Shown here: piece after piece, positions 9,546 to 18,980 of the stretch | How the letters are laid out: each line of letters opens with the position of its first letter | How positions within the stretch are numbered: position 1 is the first letter of the stretch | Source: Candidatus Aenigmatarchaeota archaeon | Lineage (GTDB): Archaea > Aenigmatarchaeota > Aenigmatarchaeia > GW2011-AR5 > JACRAC01 | Direction of reading: 5' to 3' | Length of the DNA: 37,553 nucleotides | Assembly (NCBI GenBank): GCA_016187395.1 | Contig: JACPJV010000031.1 | Location: 1-37,553, forward strand | Program-made: the position numbers and the translations under genes | Notes under the pieces: model-generated | What the model was told of the DNA's origin: nothing | Database searches by the model: none | The model's input: only the letters and a program-made list of their open reading frames with translations

Positions 9546-9688
9546 TGATTGCTGGGCCAGTGCAAAAACAAACAGATGATGAAATATTAATGGCTTGACC
9601 AAGATGTTTGCAAGTGAATGGACGTTGCAGAGCAACGTCAGTTCGCGCTTTGCATATAGCAGCTCTATGATGGGCTTGCTGTTTGTGA
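9546..9688 (+). other. ORF-less insertion in the 3' domain of 16S (~E. coli 1345-1365)
   Basis: AAGCGAGGGTCATCATAACA | insertion | CTCGCTGAATACGTCCCTGCTCC. Confidence 0.6.
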
Positions 9689-9719
9689 AATCTCTCGCTG
9701 AATACGTCCCTGCTCCTTA

Positions 9720-9750
9720 AGCTGCCAGTTGCGTGCTGGCTGCTGGAGAA
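9720..9750 (+). other. Short insertion near 16S position 1391
   Basis: GTCCCTGCTCCTT | AAGCTGCC...GCTGGAGAA | GCACACACCGCCCGTC; known archaeal intron site 1391. Confidence 0.6.
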
Positions 9751-9965
9751 GCACACACCGCCCGTCAAGCCAATCGAGCGGGGTCTAGGTGAGGCTTGCG
9801 CTGAGCAAGTCGAGCCTGAACTCTGTAAGAGGGGCTAAGAGTGCGTTAGCAAAAGCTAGCGCTCTAGCAATCGTAACAAGGTAACCGTACGGGAACGTGC
9901 GGTTGGATCACCTCTTTTTTTATCTTCGGATAAAAATTGAAGGGGCGATTTGATTTCGCTATCTA

Positions 9966-10027
9966 AGCGAAGATGATAGAAATCGCCGTGTGTAAAACGC
10001 AAGACTGCGTTAAAACTCATACCTCTG
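9966..10027. repeat. Direct repeat copy A flanking MazEF
   Basis: GCGAAGATGATAGAAATCGCCGTGTGTAAAACGCAAGACTGCGTTAAAACTCATACCTCT, matching 10723-10783. Confidence 0.85.
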
Positions 10028-10064
10028 TTTTATTTTTTATTGACTCAGCACTAAGATCGCAAAT

Positions 10065-10418
10065 TCAGGGCTCTATTATTCCAAGACTGATTTTTATTGC
10101 CTCGTCTACCTCCTTCATTTTCTTTCTAGACAGCCTGCCGATTTTTCTGACGAGTCTTTTCGTGTCAACGGTTCTTATCTGGTTCAGCAAAATCGTGGAA
10201 TCTTCGCTCAATCCGGATTCTTCCTTGGGAACAAAGACATTTGTTGGGAATTCCTTTTCGAAAATCCTGGAAGTCATTGCGGCAACTATTGTAACAGGAC
10301 TGTATCTGTTCCCTATATCATTCTGTATAACAACAGCTGGCCTCGTCTTTCCCTGCTCAGAGCCGATTACAGGGTCCAGATTCACCAGAAATATATCGCC
10401 CCTCCTGATTTCCATCAA
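10065..10418 (-). CDS. MazF/PemK-family toxin
   Basis: MEIRRGDIFLVNLDPVIGSEQGKTRPAVVIQNDIGN... Confidence 0.95.
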   Translation of the reverse strand: MMEIRRGDIFLVNLDPVIGSEQGKTRPAVVIQNDIGNRYSPVTIVAAMTSRIFEKEFPTNVFVPKEESGLSEDSTILLNQIRTVDTKRLVRKIGRLSRKKMKEVDEAIKISLGIIEP

Positions 10419-10426
10419 AACGCCTG

Positions 10427-10627
10427 TTAACTGCGGTTTTCCAAATCAACAATTTCCCATTCCTTGGCTATTTCCACAGATTCCTTTGCCATTGCTATAT
10501 AGCCCTCTTCCAATAGTTTTGAAATGTTCCTTCGGCCATTTGTCCGGGAGCCCCCGAGCATTTCAAACTCTTCCTTCGACAGCAGCACGTACTCGCCCTT
10601 TTCTTTTATATGCAGTATTTCCGACAT
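10427..10627 (-). CDS. Cognate antitoxin of MazF-type toxin
   Basis: MSEILHIKEKGEYVLLSKEEFEML... directly upstream of the toxin in the same orientation. Confidence 0.75.
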   Translation of the reverse strand: MSEILHIKEKGEYVLLSKEEFEMLGGSRTNGRRNISKLLEEGYIAMAKESVEIAKEWEIVDLENRS

Positions 10628-10722
10628 GTTATCACAATTATCATAGCTCCCATCAATTATTAAAAGGCACAGTAGGCTTCTCAATGAAATATCATCTGAA
10701 AGGAAATAGAGATATTTGTCTT

Positions 10723-10783
10723 GGCGAAAGATGACAGAACGCCCGTGTGTAAAGCGCAAGACTGCGTTAAAACTCATGCCTCT
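10723..10783. repeat. Direct repeat copy B flanking MazEF
   Basis: GCGAAAGATGACAGAACGCCCGTGTGTAAAGCGCAAGACTGCGTTAAAACTCATGCCTCT. Confidence 0.85.
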
Positions 10784-10868
10784 ATCTGATTTTACTTATG
10801 AATTACTATATCCCATAGCGATCTACAAATCCCTATTTAAACATAGTGCAGAAATAATCAGGGTCTTT

Positions 10869-12086
10869 ATGAAAGGGATACTAGGTTTTGCGGGAACATT
10901 CGCCTTTTCGGTATCAATCGCACTTGGTAATAATTGTATCCCAGCATATGAAAGCCGCCCAGCGCCATATTGCGGCGTGGAAGGCAGTCTTGCATGGCGG
11001 CCCAGCACGGGTGTTGACCCAGAGCTTCTTCTCTTCATTAACCAGACAGAAAATGAAGAAGATATAGTATGGCTGAGAACAGACGGCGCGGAGTACGATC
11101 GCTGTTGCCCACCAGACATCAGGGTGGTTGATGCTGTATATAACGATGGTGAAATTAATTGCAACTCCGATACCTTTTTCTTGCTTGCCCGATCTGGTTA
11201 CAATACCGGCAAAGATCACATTTACGAAATCCGTTTACCGGCAGCGGATCCGCCCATCACTAGTAGTCTCTACTGCAACCCTTGCGGCGGAACGGGTGAG
11301 GAAGAAGTTGCCTGCGACCTTGGCAAAAACTGTCCGGTCTTGAGAAAATTCACTTTTGGCTTCACCAACGATGCAGTTGGCATTACTATAGCACGACCAT
11401 CCTTTGCAGACAGGCCCTTACTTGTCGTATCTCGCGGGTTAGGGCTTTACTTCCTTGATCCGACTCAGTCTTCCTGTGATGCAGAAGAAATAGAGCCTCT
11501 GGGTAAATGCGGCAGACTCGAGTATGATGGAAAGATACTCGTTCCTTCTTCGCTAATCTGGCTCGGCGATGACAATCTCCTTGGAATAACACAAGACCGC
11601 GAAGCAATAGAAATTGCGCTTGGAGAAGGATACTCCTGCACAATTACGTCTTACTGTGCGGATATAATTCCTTCCGGATGGACAAATATGGCAACCCTAA
11701 ATGGAGATGGAAATATTTTATTTGGGTCAACAGACTTTAATTATTATAATATGAGTCGAGCACAGGCTATCTACAACCTGCCTAGTCCATTTCCCCAGCC
11801 ATCAGATGTTGGAAATGCCCTGAGGGTCACTCGAAGAGAGGGGGATGTGGTTCTTGACTGGTCGCGTACGACATGTTGTGGCCCTGACCAGCGTTTTATA
11901 GTCGGGCGGTGGAGTGCCCTCGCCAGAGATGAAAATGATATACAATCCCTTCGTCAAAGCTTCCGACAAAACCCAACAGGAACAGAGATAATATGGGGTC
12001 CAGAGGCAGGGCTACAGGCAAACGATGCCGGTGCAGCGGAGGACGGCTCATATCTCCGGTGTTATAGAATTTTTCCCTGCCCTTGA
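10869..12086 (+). CDS. Secreted Cys-rich hypothetical protein
   Basis: Signal peptide MKGILGFAGTFAFSVSIALGNNC; many Cys; long ORF. Confidence 0.8.
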   Translation: MKGILGFAGTFAFSVSIALGNNCIPAYESRPAPYCGVEGSLAWRPSTGVDPELLLFINQTENEEDIVWLRTDGAEYDRCCPPDIRVVDAVYNDGEINCNSDTFFLLARSGYNTGKDHIYEIRLPAADPPITSSLYCNPCGGTGEEEVACDLGKNCPVLRKFTFGFTNDAVGITIARPSFADRPLLVVSRGLGLYFLDPTQSSCDAEEIEPLGKCGRLEYDGKILVPSSLIWLGDDNLLGITQDREAIEIALGEGYSCTITSYCADIIPSGWTNMATLNGDGNILFGSTDFNYYNMSRAQAIYNLPSPFPQPSDVGNALRVTRREGDVVLDWSRTTCCGPDQRFIVGRWSALARDENDIQSLRQSFRQNPTGTEIIWGPEAGLQANDAGAAEDGSYLRCYRIFPCP

Positions 12087-12099
12087 AAATGAAGATTTG

Positions 12100-12369
12100 T
12101 CAGCAGCTTGCAAGTTCTCTTTCAATGGATTTTTTCAATTTAGAAACACTTTCATCAATCCAGTCAGCAGTCCGTTCCGCCTGGACATTGAACCATATTC
12201 TTCTTTGCTCTTTCCATAAAGTTATTTCAAGGGTCCCGCGCTGCCTGCCTTTCTTGAAATGCCAGTGGATGCATTCTGGATATTTAGAAACGGTGCCTTT
12301 CATTTTCATTGATAAGCCTTCATGCTTGCAACAAATCTCGATAATTTTCTGCTTTTGAAATGTCAGCAT
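12100..12369 (-). CDS. Hypothetical protein
   Basis: 89 aa ORF between convergent genes. Confidence 0.5.
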   Translation of the reverse strand: MLTFQKQKIIEICCKHEGLSMKMKGTVSKYPECIHWHFKKGRQRGTLEITLWKEQRRIWFNVQAERTADWIDESVSKLKKSIERELASC

Positions 12370-12451
12370 TATTTGCTACATCCACATCAATCTCAATCAC
12401 AAGGGAACTTCACATTTTCAATTTAAATTCTTTCAGCTTCAAACTTGTGCT

Positions 12452-13081
12452 ATGAAACTCTCCTTCATCGGCTGCGGGAACATGGGCGGCGCGCTTGCGA
12501 GGCGCCTTGCAGGGGCAGGGCATGAAGTCATGGTTTCTGCGCGGCATGAAGACAAGGCAAAAGCGAAAGCAGAAGAATGCGGGAAGAATTCGAAGGCTGG
12601 CTCGGTGCCTGAGGCTGTGGCTTTTGGAGATGTAATTTTTCTCGCCGTTCCATACGGCGAAATATCATCTGCGATAAAAAGCGCGGGCGATTTGAAAGGC
12701 AAGGTGCTTGTGGACATAACAAATGCCCTGACTCCTGATTTTTCAGGCCTTGCTATAGGATTCACAGACAGCGCTGCAGAGCAGGTGGCTCGGCTTGCGC
12801 CTGTGGCGAAGGTGGTGAAGGCTTTCAATACGGTGTTTGCGCAGGTTGTTGCTAACCCGAAATTTGCAGAAGGAAAACCCTCGGCTTTTGTGGCTTCTGA
12901 CCATGCTGATGCGAAAGAAAAGGTGATGCGGCTTGCGTCCGATATAGGCTTTGAGTCGCTAGATGCAGGCCCGCTCAAGAATGCGCGACTGCTTGAGCCG
13001 CTCGGTATGATGAACATATTTTTAGGATATGTGCAGGGACTGGGTGCGGATAAAATTGCATTCAGGGTGATGAGGAGATAG
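12452..13081 (+). CDS. NADPH-dependent F420 reductase-like / NAD(P)-binding oxidoreductase
   Basis: MKLSFIGCGNMGGALARRLAGAGHEVMVSAR Rossmann; VKAFNTVFAQV...FVASDHADAKEKV. Confidence 0.85.
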   Translation: MKLSFIGCGNMGGALARRLAGAGHEVMVSARHEDKAKAKAEECGKNSKAGSVPEAVAFGDVIFLAVPYGEISSAIKSAGDLKGKVLVDITNALTPDFSGLAIGFTDSAAEQVARLAPVAKVVKAFNTVFAQVVANPKFAEGKPSAFVASDHADAKEKVMRLASDIGFESLDAGPLKNARLLEPLGMMNIFLGYVQGLGADKIAFRVMRR

Positions 13082-13709
13082 CGATTTTCCTTTTTCTCAT
13101 GAATGCAAATTTGGCGACCACCCACCCGAACACAAACCCGCCGATGTGAGCGAAAAATGCAATGCCGCTGCCTATGCCGCCAGCAAGGCTGGCGAAGCCA
13201 AAGATGAGCTGAAGCAGAAACCAGAAGCCTATCACCATCTTCGCGTTGACCGTGCCATGATAATAATATGATGCCACCCGAATGCGCACGTCCGGGAAGA
13301 ACGCAAGATAAGCGCCCAGCACGCCTGAAATGGCGCCTGAAGCGCCAATTGCAGGAATTTCTGAACCGAGGTTGGTCACGAGATGCGTGGCTGTTGCCGC
13401 AATGCCTGATAAAAGATAAAACAAAATGTATTTGATTTTGCCCAGCTTGTCTTCCACATTGTCGCCAAAGAGCCAGAGGTACCACATGTTCCCGAAGATG
13501 TGGTCGAAACCGCCATGCAGGAACATGCTGGTGAATATGGTCAAAAATGATATTTCGGCAGGGACGAAGCCGTATTTCAAAATAATATTGTCAAAGTCCG
13601 TGAGGCTCCAGATGAAGATTATGACATTGATTGCTATTAGCGCGTAAGTGATGTAGGGCTTTGTCTTTGAAACATTCTCGTCCTTGTAGGGGAAGAATTG
13701 GCCTTTCAT
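13062..13709 (-). CDS. Rhomboid family intramembrane serine protease
   Basis: MFLHGGFDHIFGNMWYLWLFGDNVEDKLG...AIGASGAISGVLGAYL...AHIGGFVFGWV. Confidence 0.93.
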   Translation of the reverse strand: MKGQFFPYKDENVSKTKPYITYALIAINVIIFIWSLTDFDNIILKYGFVPAEISFLTIFTSMFLHGGFDHIFGNMWYLWLFGDNVEDKLGKIKYILFYLLSGIAATATHLVTNLGSEIPAIGASGAISGVLGAYLAFFPDVRIRVASYYYHGTVNAKMVIGFWFLLQLIFGFASLAGGIGSGIAFFAHIGGFVFGWVVAKFAFMRKRKIAISSSP

Positions 13710-13711
13710 AA

Positions 13712-13862
13712 TGGACCGAGTGGGACTCGAACCCACAACCTCCTGCTTGCAAAGCAGATGATCTTTCTTGCCAAGCAATGCCTTCCGCGCTCGCTGCGTT
13801 CGCAGCGGTCGCAAGCTCCCTTGCTCACTTTGCTCGCTTGGATCCAATTGATCTATCGGCCC
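13712..13862 (-). tRNA. tRNA-Ala(UGC) with ~75-80 nt intron
   Basis: GGGCCGA...TCGGTCC acceptor; D-stem GATC/GATC split by insertion; anticodon loop TTTGCAA; T-arm GTGGGTTCGAGTCCCAC. Confidence 0.85.
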
Positions 13863-13936
13863 TTGAGAGATGATAATTAAGAAAGCGATTTAAATAAGCG
13901 CACATGGCTATAAAACAGAAAAACTAAAAAACCAAT

Positions 13937-14413
13937 CTAATCCACCAGAATCGTATTCGTGCCTTTCTTCTCTTCGAGCCTTGACGCCATCTCCTGCAGG
14001 GCGTTGTATGTGGTTTCGGCTGCACGCCCTTTGAGACCGATGTCCCTCAGCACGCCCATTACGTAGCTTTTTGGAAGTTCTCCGCGTATCTCCCATGTTA
14101 CGTAGGTTCTCTTGCATTCGCGCTGCTCTGCTATGATGTCTCGCAGCTCCTCAGCCATCTCGGGGTGTATCCTGGAGAACTCCTCTACGCCGAGTTTGTA
14201 TCCTCTTGCGGTTGCACCAGTCTCCCAGTCAAGCTGCGCGTACACATGCCCTTCGTTTGTTTGCTGTCCGTCTGCAAGCCTTTCGTAGAGCTCTCTGGCT
14301 GCAGGCTTAAGCTTCCTGCTGGCGCGCAGGTGGTACGAATTCAAGGGCCTGTTTACGGATGCAATGGATGCCACCCTCAAGGCAGCTTCCTCGACTTTCC
14401 TAAGTTCTGTCAT
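13937..14413 (-). CDS. Hypothetical protein
   Basis: ~158 aa, start at MTELRKV with AGGTGAG just upstream. Confidence 0.65.
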   Translation of the reverse strand: MTELRKVEEAALRVASIASVNRPLNSYHLRASRKLKPAARELYERLADGQQTNEGHVYAQLDWETGATARGYKLGVEEFSRIHPEMAEELRDIIAEQRECKRTYVTWEIRGELPKSYVMGVLRDIGLKGRAAETTYNALQEMASRLEEKKGTNTILVD

Positions 14414-14517
14414 TTTTCTCACCTCTTCCAAGTGCCCGACAAATCGTAAGAAAAAGTGTGGTGCAGAGATTCACCACAGTAGAAAACGTTATAAGCAGCG
14501 AAAACAGGTATTCATTA

Positions 14518-15245
14518 TGGAAAAAACCGACCTTATGGAAGCTCTCATCCAGACAGGTCTGACTTCAACTGAGGCAAAGGTATACCTTGTTATGCTGAAG
14601 GGCGGACCTTCGCTTGCCAGCGAGATAACGAAAAAAGCAGGGCTGCACAGGCGGACTGTTTATGACGTCATGCCAAGGCTCCTTGAAAAGGGAATCATTA
14701 GCACGATGCTGAAGAACAACCGCAACGTGTACGAAGCAGCGTCGCCGCAGAAGATGATGGAATTGCTAAAACAAAAAGAAAGCGCATTAGAAGAATCCCT
14801 TACAGAACTCACGCGGATTTATAGTGCCCAGCTCAAGAAAGAAAAAACGAGATTTTTCCAGGGCAGAAATGGACTAAAAACTGTGCTTGAGGAGCAGATA
14901 AGCGAAGGCAAGCCTGTGCATGTGCTTCTCGCATATCCGGGTGCGGATGAGATTCTAAAGTATCATTTCAAGTGGTACAACAGGGAAAGAAAAAGAGCAA
15001 AAATACCAATGCGGCTGATATTCGATTCTTCTGCGCGAGGGAGGCACGAGAAAATACCTCTGGCGCAGGTGAGATACATATCAGGCTACGAGTCAAGCCC
15101 TGCCGCCACCAATATCTATGGCGATAAGGTTGCTATCATACTTTGGAGCGCCGAGAACCCGTTTGCGATTGTGATAGAGAACAAGGATATCGCAGATAAC
15201 TACAGGAAGTTCTTTGAAATACTCTGGAAGAAGGCTAGGAAATAG
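14518..15245 (+). CDS. TrmB-family transcriptional regulator
   Basis: MEKTDLMEALIQTGLTSTEAKVYLVMLKGGPSLASEITKKAGLHRRTVYDVMPRLLEKGII... Confidence 0.92.
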
Positions 15246-16043
15246 AGAATAGAAGTGTAGAAAATCTACAAGCCTATCCAAAGAACTACCGGTTTCTTTT
15301 TACAAGCCTTAAATAGTTCACTTTCTATAAAAACGGTAGTATAACTTCAATTGAAATTAAAATTGCTGCCCTTTGCATAAGGGTGCAGTTAAATTATTCT
15401 GCCTGTTCCGAACCGGGATGGGCGCGATAGGTTAGGGCGAATGGAACGTTGCAAGGCAACGTTCAGTTTGTCTGGGCAAAACTAAAGCTGGTCAGAGTCG
15501 GCTTTGCATTGTGGCAGATGCAGGTTGCAGCGGAGGTTGGTGTCTGTCTCTAGACACTACACTATGCGGAACTGATTTCTGGCTGTTTGACAATAAGTAA
15601 AGACGGAAGAAAAGAAGGGTTGTGGAAATTCAACTTGATGCAAAACACTGCAAGAAAAATAAAAAGACACCCTTCTAATTTTCGCCTTAAAAAAGCTCTG
15701 ATCACGGTCGCACGCGAAAGAGCAATCTCAGCCGGTAAGCTTCTGCTTACTAATGCGGAATTTTCCGCAAGGTGTTGTGCAAAGCTTCTGCATGCTTCCC
15801 AGCAGCAGCGGCGATGAAACTATCACAGGTCCGGAGGAAGATAGCTAGCTCCCAAGCTGTCTGGTGGATGGCTTGGCTCGGTAAGGCGATGAAGGTCCTG
15901 GCAAGCTGGGATATGCCGCGGCAAGACGCATGCAGTCTTTGACCCGCGGATCGCCGAATGGGACATCCCATACATTCCCGATAGGAGAGGTCCTGTTGGG
16001 AAGGCGAACGCCCTGAATTGAAGCATCTTAGTAGGGGCAGGAA

Positions 16044-17132
16044 ACACGGTTGGGGCTTAGCAGGTCTTGGCTCGGCGCCACTTATTCTCCTTTTCGGTCT
16101 GCGGACACGAAAAGTAGATAAGGGCGCCTCGCCTAAGTAACAAACATGAAATCAAAAGATTTCATTGATAAATTCAGCAAAGCTGAATTAGAGAAATTCA
16201 AGGAAATAAAAGATAGAGCAATATTCAAAAAAGGAGAACAGAAGCGCTTCCTAAAAGAAGCCAAAGTTAAGCTTGGAATAAAATGGACTGAATTTGAAGA
16301 TCTGGTTTTGAAAGCCGGATATTCTGATGGAAGTCTCAGAAATTGGAGGTCTGAAACTTGTTCAATTCCACTATCAATTGTCCATCTGATTTCTTCAATT
16401 TCAGAAGTTAAAATGCCTGAAGCCGAGATTAGGCATGAGCAATGGGGGAGAATTAAGGGCGGCAAAGGTGCTTTAGAAAAGCTTGGCCTTAACGAACTTA
16501 GAAAACGAGCACAGAAAGGAAGAAAAGTAACTTTGGAAAAACACGGCTTGGATGCATTTCAGAAATTTGCTTCTTCAGGAGGTTCAAAAGCAAGTAAAAT
16601 GAAATTAGGAATTTTTGCGGATGCCAATAAAGAAAACGCCAAAGAATGGCGAAAGATTCCTTTCAAGGAGAAAATTGGCATATTCGATAAGAAATACGAC
16701 GGAGATAGAAATTCTTGGAGATTCAAAGGGTTTCTAAATAGCCCTAAAAGGAATGTACCAACGAAACTTGGAATAAAAGTTCGCTCTAAAGATGAAAAGA
16801 GAATCTTGGAGTTTCTCAGTGATAGTGGCTTTCAAGTGAATTACGAAAAATGCCAAGTGTTTGCAAAGGACAATCATATCGTACCTGATTTTGGATTTGC
16901 GGATAGACCGAAATTATTTGTCGAATATCTTGGCAGAAGCGATGATGCCTACTGGAAATATAAAATCCCACGTTGGCGTAATGTTTTGAAGAATTGCAAT
17001 GCGAAATTTATTATCATATCTTATGATTTAGAAAAGGCAAAGGCTGAATTTGACAAACTTTCAAATGTTATTGGAATTTTAAAATTCGGTCAATGGCGAG
17101 AGCTAAAAGACCTGCTTTCCAACTATGCCTGA
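16044..17132 (+). mobile_element. Intron/insertion with endonuclease ORF in 23S domain I
   Basis: GAAGCATCTTAGTAGGGGCAGGAA | insertion | GAAGAAAGCAATCGCGATGCGGCTAGTAAGGGCGA. Confidence 0.8.
16146..17132 (+). CDS. Intron-encoded PD-(D/E)XK-like endonuclease with Gly-rich repeats
   Basis: Repeats GGKGALEKLGLNELRKRAQKGRKVTLEKHGLDAFQKFASSGGSKAS; C-term IVPDFGFADRPKLFVEYLGRSDDAYWKYKIPRW...KFIIISYD. Confidence 0.7.
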   Translation: MKSKDFIDKFSKAELEKFKEIKDRAIFKKGEQKRFLKEAKVKLGIKWTEFEDLVLKAGYSDGSLRNWRSETCSIPLSIVHLISSISEVKMPEAEIRHEQWGRIKGGKGALEKLGLNELRKRAQKGRKVTLEKHGLDAFQKFASSGGSKASKMKLGIFADANKENAKEWRKIPFKEKIGIFDKKYDGDRNSWRFKGFLNSPKRNVPTKLGIKVRSKDEKRILEFLSDSGFQVNYEKCQVFAKDNHIVPDFGFADRPKLFVEYLGRSDDAYWKYKIPRWRNVLKNCNAKFIIISYDLEKAKAEFDKLSNVIGILKFGQWRELKDLLSNYA

Positions 17133-17599
17133 GAAGAAAGCAATCGCGATGCGGCTAGTAAGGGCGACTGAAAACCGCGTAGGACAAACCGAATCCTTTT
17201 GCGATGAGCAAGAGGAGATGTGGAGTTTGGACCAGGGTTCTGTCTAGTTTTCCTATCCGAAGTCTGCTGGAAAGCAGCGCGACAAAGGGTGATAGCCCCG
17301 TAGGGAAAAGGAAAGAAGTCAGATACCTGGTATCCAGAGTAGGGCTCCCTGAATAGGGAGTCTGAATACGGGGGTATCTACCTCTAATCCTAAACACTCA
17401 CCGAGTCCGATAGCGGATTAGTACCGCGAGAGAAAGCTGAAAAGTAGGGTTAACACCCGGTGAAAAGAATCTGAAACCAGGCAGCTATAGATAGCCGGCG
17501 AATGCCACGCGCAAGCGTGGAGTAAACCGGTGTCCGTTTTGAAAAACGGGGCAGGGAGTATATCTTCGTGGCGAGGCGAAAGCCGTAGCGAAAGGCGGA

Positions 17600-17995
17600 A
17601 CTGGGAATGCAAAATTTCACGGAAAACAGGCAAGATAATCCAAAACTTGTACAGACATTATAGTGTACTCACAGCGACAAGGTTAGGTTTATATGACCTG
17701 CTTTCCATGAAAAGAGAAAGGTGAAGTGATGGAAGAAGTCGGACACAACTTAACTAGAAACCTGAGACTAAGACCTTTGGACGCAAGACACGGAAATTTG
17801 GTTCCACTGGAGGGTTTGGATGAACTGAATGGAGGTTTTTTGTTTGCAGACCCCAATGGAATTGTCTATACACATAGAGGGGAAGGCTATACACCCATCG
17901 GAAAACTTCGTGAAGGACCTTATCCTTTACTCAGCTAGCCAGCTTTCTTTATTTTTCATTCTATTAATTATCCTAATTCTGCCCGCTAGAGCGAG
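17600..17995 (+). other. 23S insertion (helix 25 region) carrying a small ORF
   Basis: Lies between GGCGAAAGCCGTAGCGAAAGG and TTAGTCACGGGGATATGACCCGAAACTGGGTGATCTAG. Confidence 0.6.
17726..17938 (+). CDS. Small ORF nested in a 23S insertion, no recognisable nuclease motif
   Basis: 70 aa ORF MMEEVGHNLTRNLRLRPLDARHGNLVPLEGLDELNGG...; AGGTGAAGTG upstream and a TATA-like TTTATATG. Confidence 0.5.
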   Translation: MMEEVGHNLTRNLRLRPLDARHGNLVPLEGLDELNGGFLFADPNGIVYTHRGEGYTPIGKLREGPYPLLS

Positions 17996-18138
17996 TGTGA
18001 AAGCGCGTTAGTCACGGGGATATGACCCGAAACTGGGTGATCTAGGCCTGGGCAGGGTGAAGCGCCGCGAAAGCGGCGTGGAGGCCCGTTACCCATTATG
18101 GGACGACCCTTTGGGGTGACCTGGGTCTAGGGGTGAAA

Positions 18139-18475
18139 TTCGGGGAGGAGAAAAGAATACATGGGGATAAATAGATTTAGACAAATAATCTTTAGGGATT
18201 AATATGTCAGTAGCTGAACTTGCGTATGGAATAATTCCTTTTGCAGCAGGATTCGGCGGCATGGTATATGAATCCCGCCGAAGAGAAGAACTAGGGCTAC
18301 GTTTCAGAGACATGGTTCCAATCTTTGGATTTGGAACATGGACTCAACGCAATTTGGGCGAAATGAGATATCCATTTCGACGACTCCTTACTGAAATGAG
18401 TCTCTTAATTCCATATAATATTGCGGTTCTTTACGAAATTGATAAAATTTTTTAATCTTCTCCCTGAACACCAAA
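18139..18475 (+). other. 23S insertion (before GCCAATC) carrying a small ORF
   Basis: GGGGTGAAA | TTCGGGGAGGAGAA ... TTCTCCCTGAA | AAGCCAATCGAACCCAGTGATAGCTGG; complementary termini. Confidence 0.75.
18204..18455 (+). CDS. Small hydrophobic protein nested in a 23S insertion
   Basis: 83 aa MSVAELAYGIIPFAAGFGGMVYESRRREE...; upstream ATAAATAGATTTAG. Confidence 0.5.
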   Translation: MSVAELAYGIIPFAAGFGGMVYESRRREELGLRFRDMVPIFGFGTWTQRNLGEMRYPFRRLLTEMSLLIPYNIAVLYEIDKIF

Positions 18476-18980
18476 AGCCAATCGAACCCAGTGATAGCTG
18501 GTTCCTTCCGAAATGCATCTAAGTGCAGCCTTGCCTTTGGCTGCTGATGGGGTAGAGTTACTGATCAGAAGGCCAAGAGGGGAAACCCTCAGTTTTCTTG
18601 TCAAACTCCGAATCCATCAGCGCGCAGGCAGGAGTGAGGGCATCTGGAGTAATTTCGATGTCCGAAAGGGGAAAAACCCAGACTATGGTTAAGGTCCCGA
18701 AATGCTGGCTAAGTGTGATTGAAAGGAGTTTGGAATCTCAGACAGTGGGGATGTAGGCTTAGAAGCAGCCACCATCTAAGCAACGCGTAACAGCGGACCC
18801 ATCGAGATTCTGGGCCCTGAAAATGGACGGGGCTAAGCCAGCTGCCGATACCATAGATTTGCTGCAAATGCAGTAAGTGGTAGGAAGGCGTGCCGCGGGG
18901 GCAGAAGCATCCTTTTGAGAGGGTGTGGACCCTGCGGCAATGAGAATCCTGCTGGGAGTAGCATAGAGTAGGGCGAGAAA

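Larger units (their letters stand above)
6945..9915 (+). rRNA. 16S rRNA with multiple insertions (~2.97 kb)
   Basis: Start ATTCTGGTTGATCCTGCCGGAGG; GTGCCAGCCGCCACGGTAATACC; CACACCGCCCGTC; end GTAACCGTACGGGAACGTGCGGTTGGATCACCTC. Confidence 0.97.

Noticed and set aside
9973-10734. 253-aa plus-strand ORF opposite MazEF
   Set aside because: Fully antisense to a convincing MazF/antitoxin pair; low-complexity translation.
12439-13485. 348-aa minus ORF overlapping the oxidoreductase and rhomboid genes
   Set aside because: Overlaps two well-supported genes in other frames; composition-driven shadow ORF.
15405-15455. Possible 5S rRNA (CTGTTCCGAACCGGGATGGGC)
   Set aside because: Only resembles the loop C region; terminal helix and loop E are not recognisable. 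Not called without a covariance search.
15587-15817. 76-aa ORF just upstream of 23S
   Set aside because: Lies in the likely 23S leader and runs to its 5' end; no domain; insufficient support as a gene.
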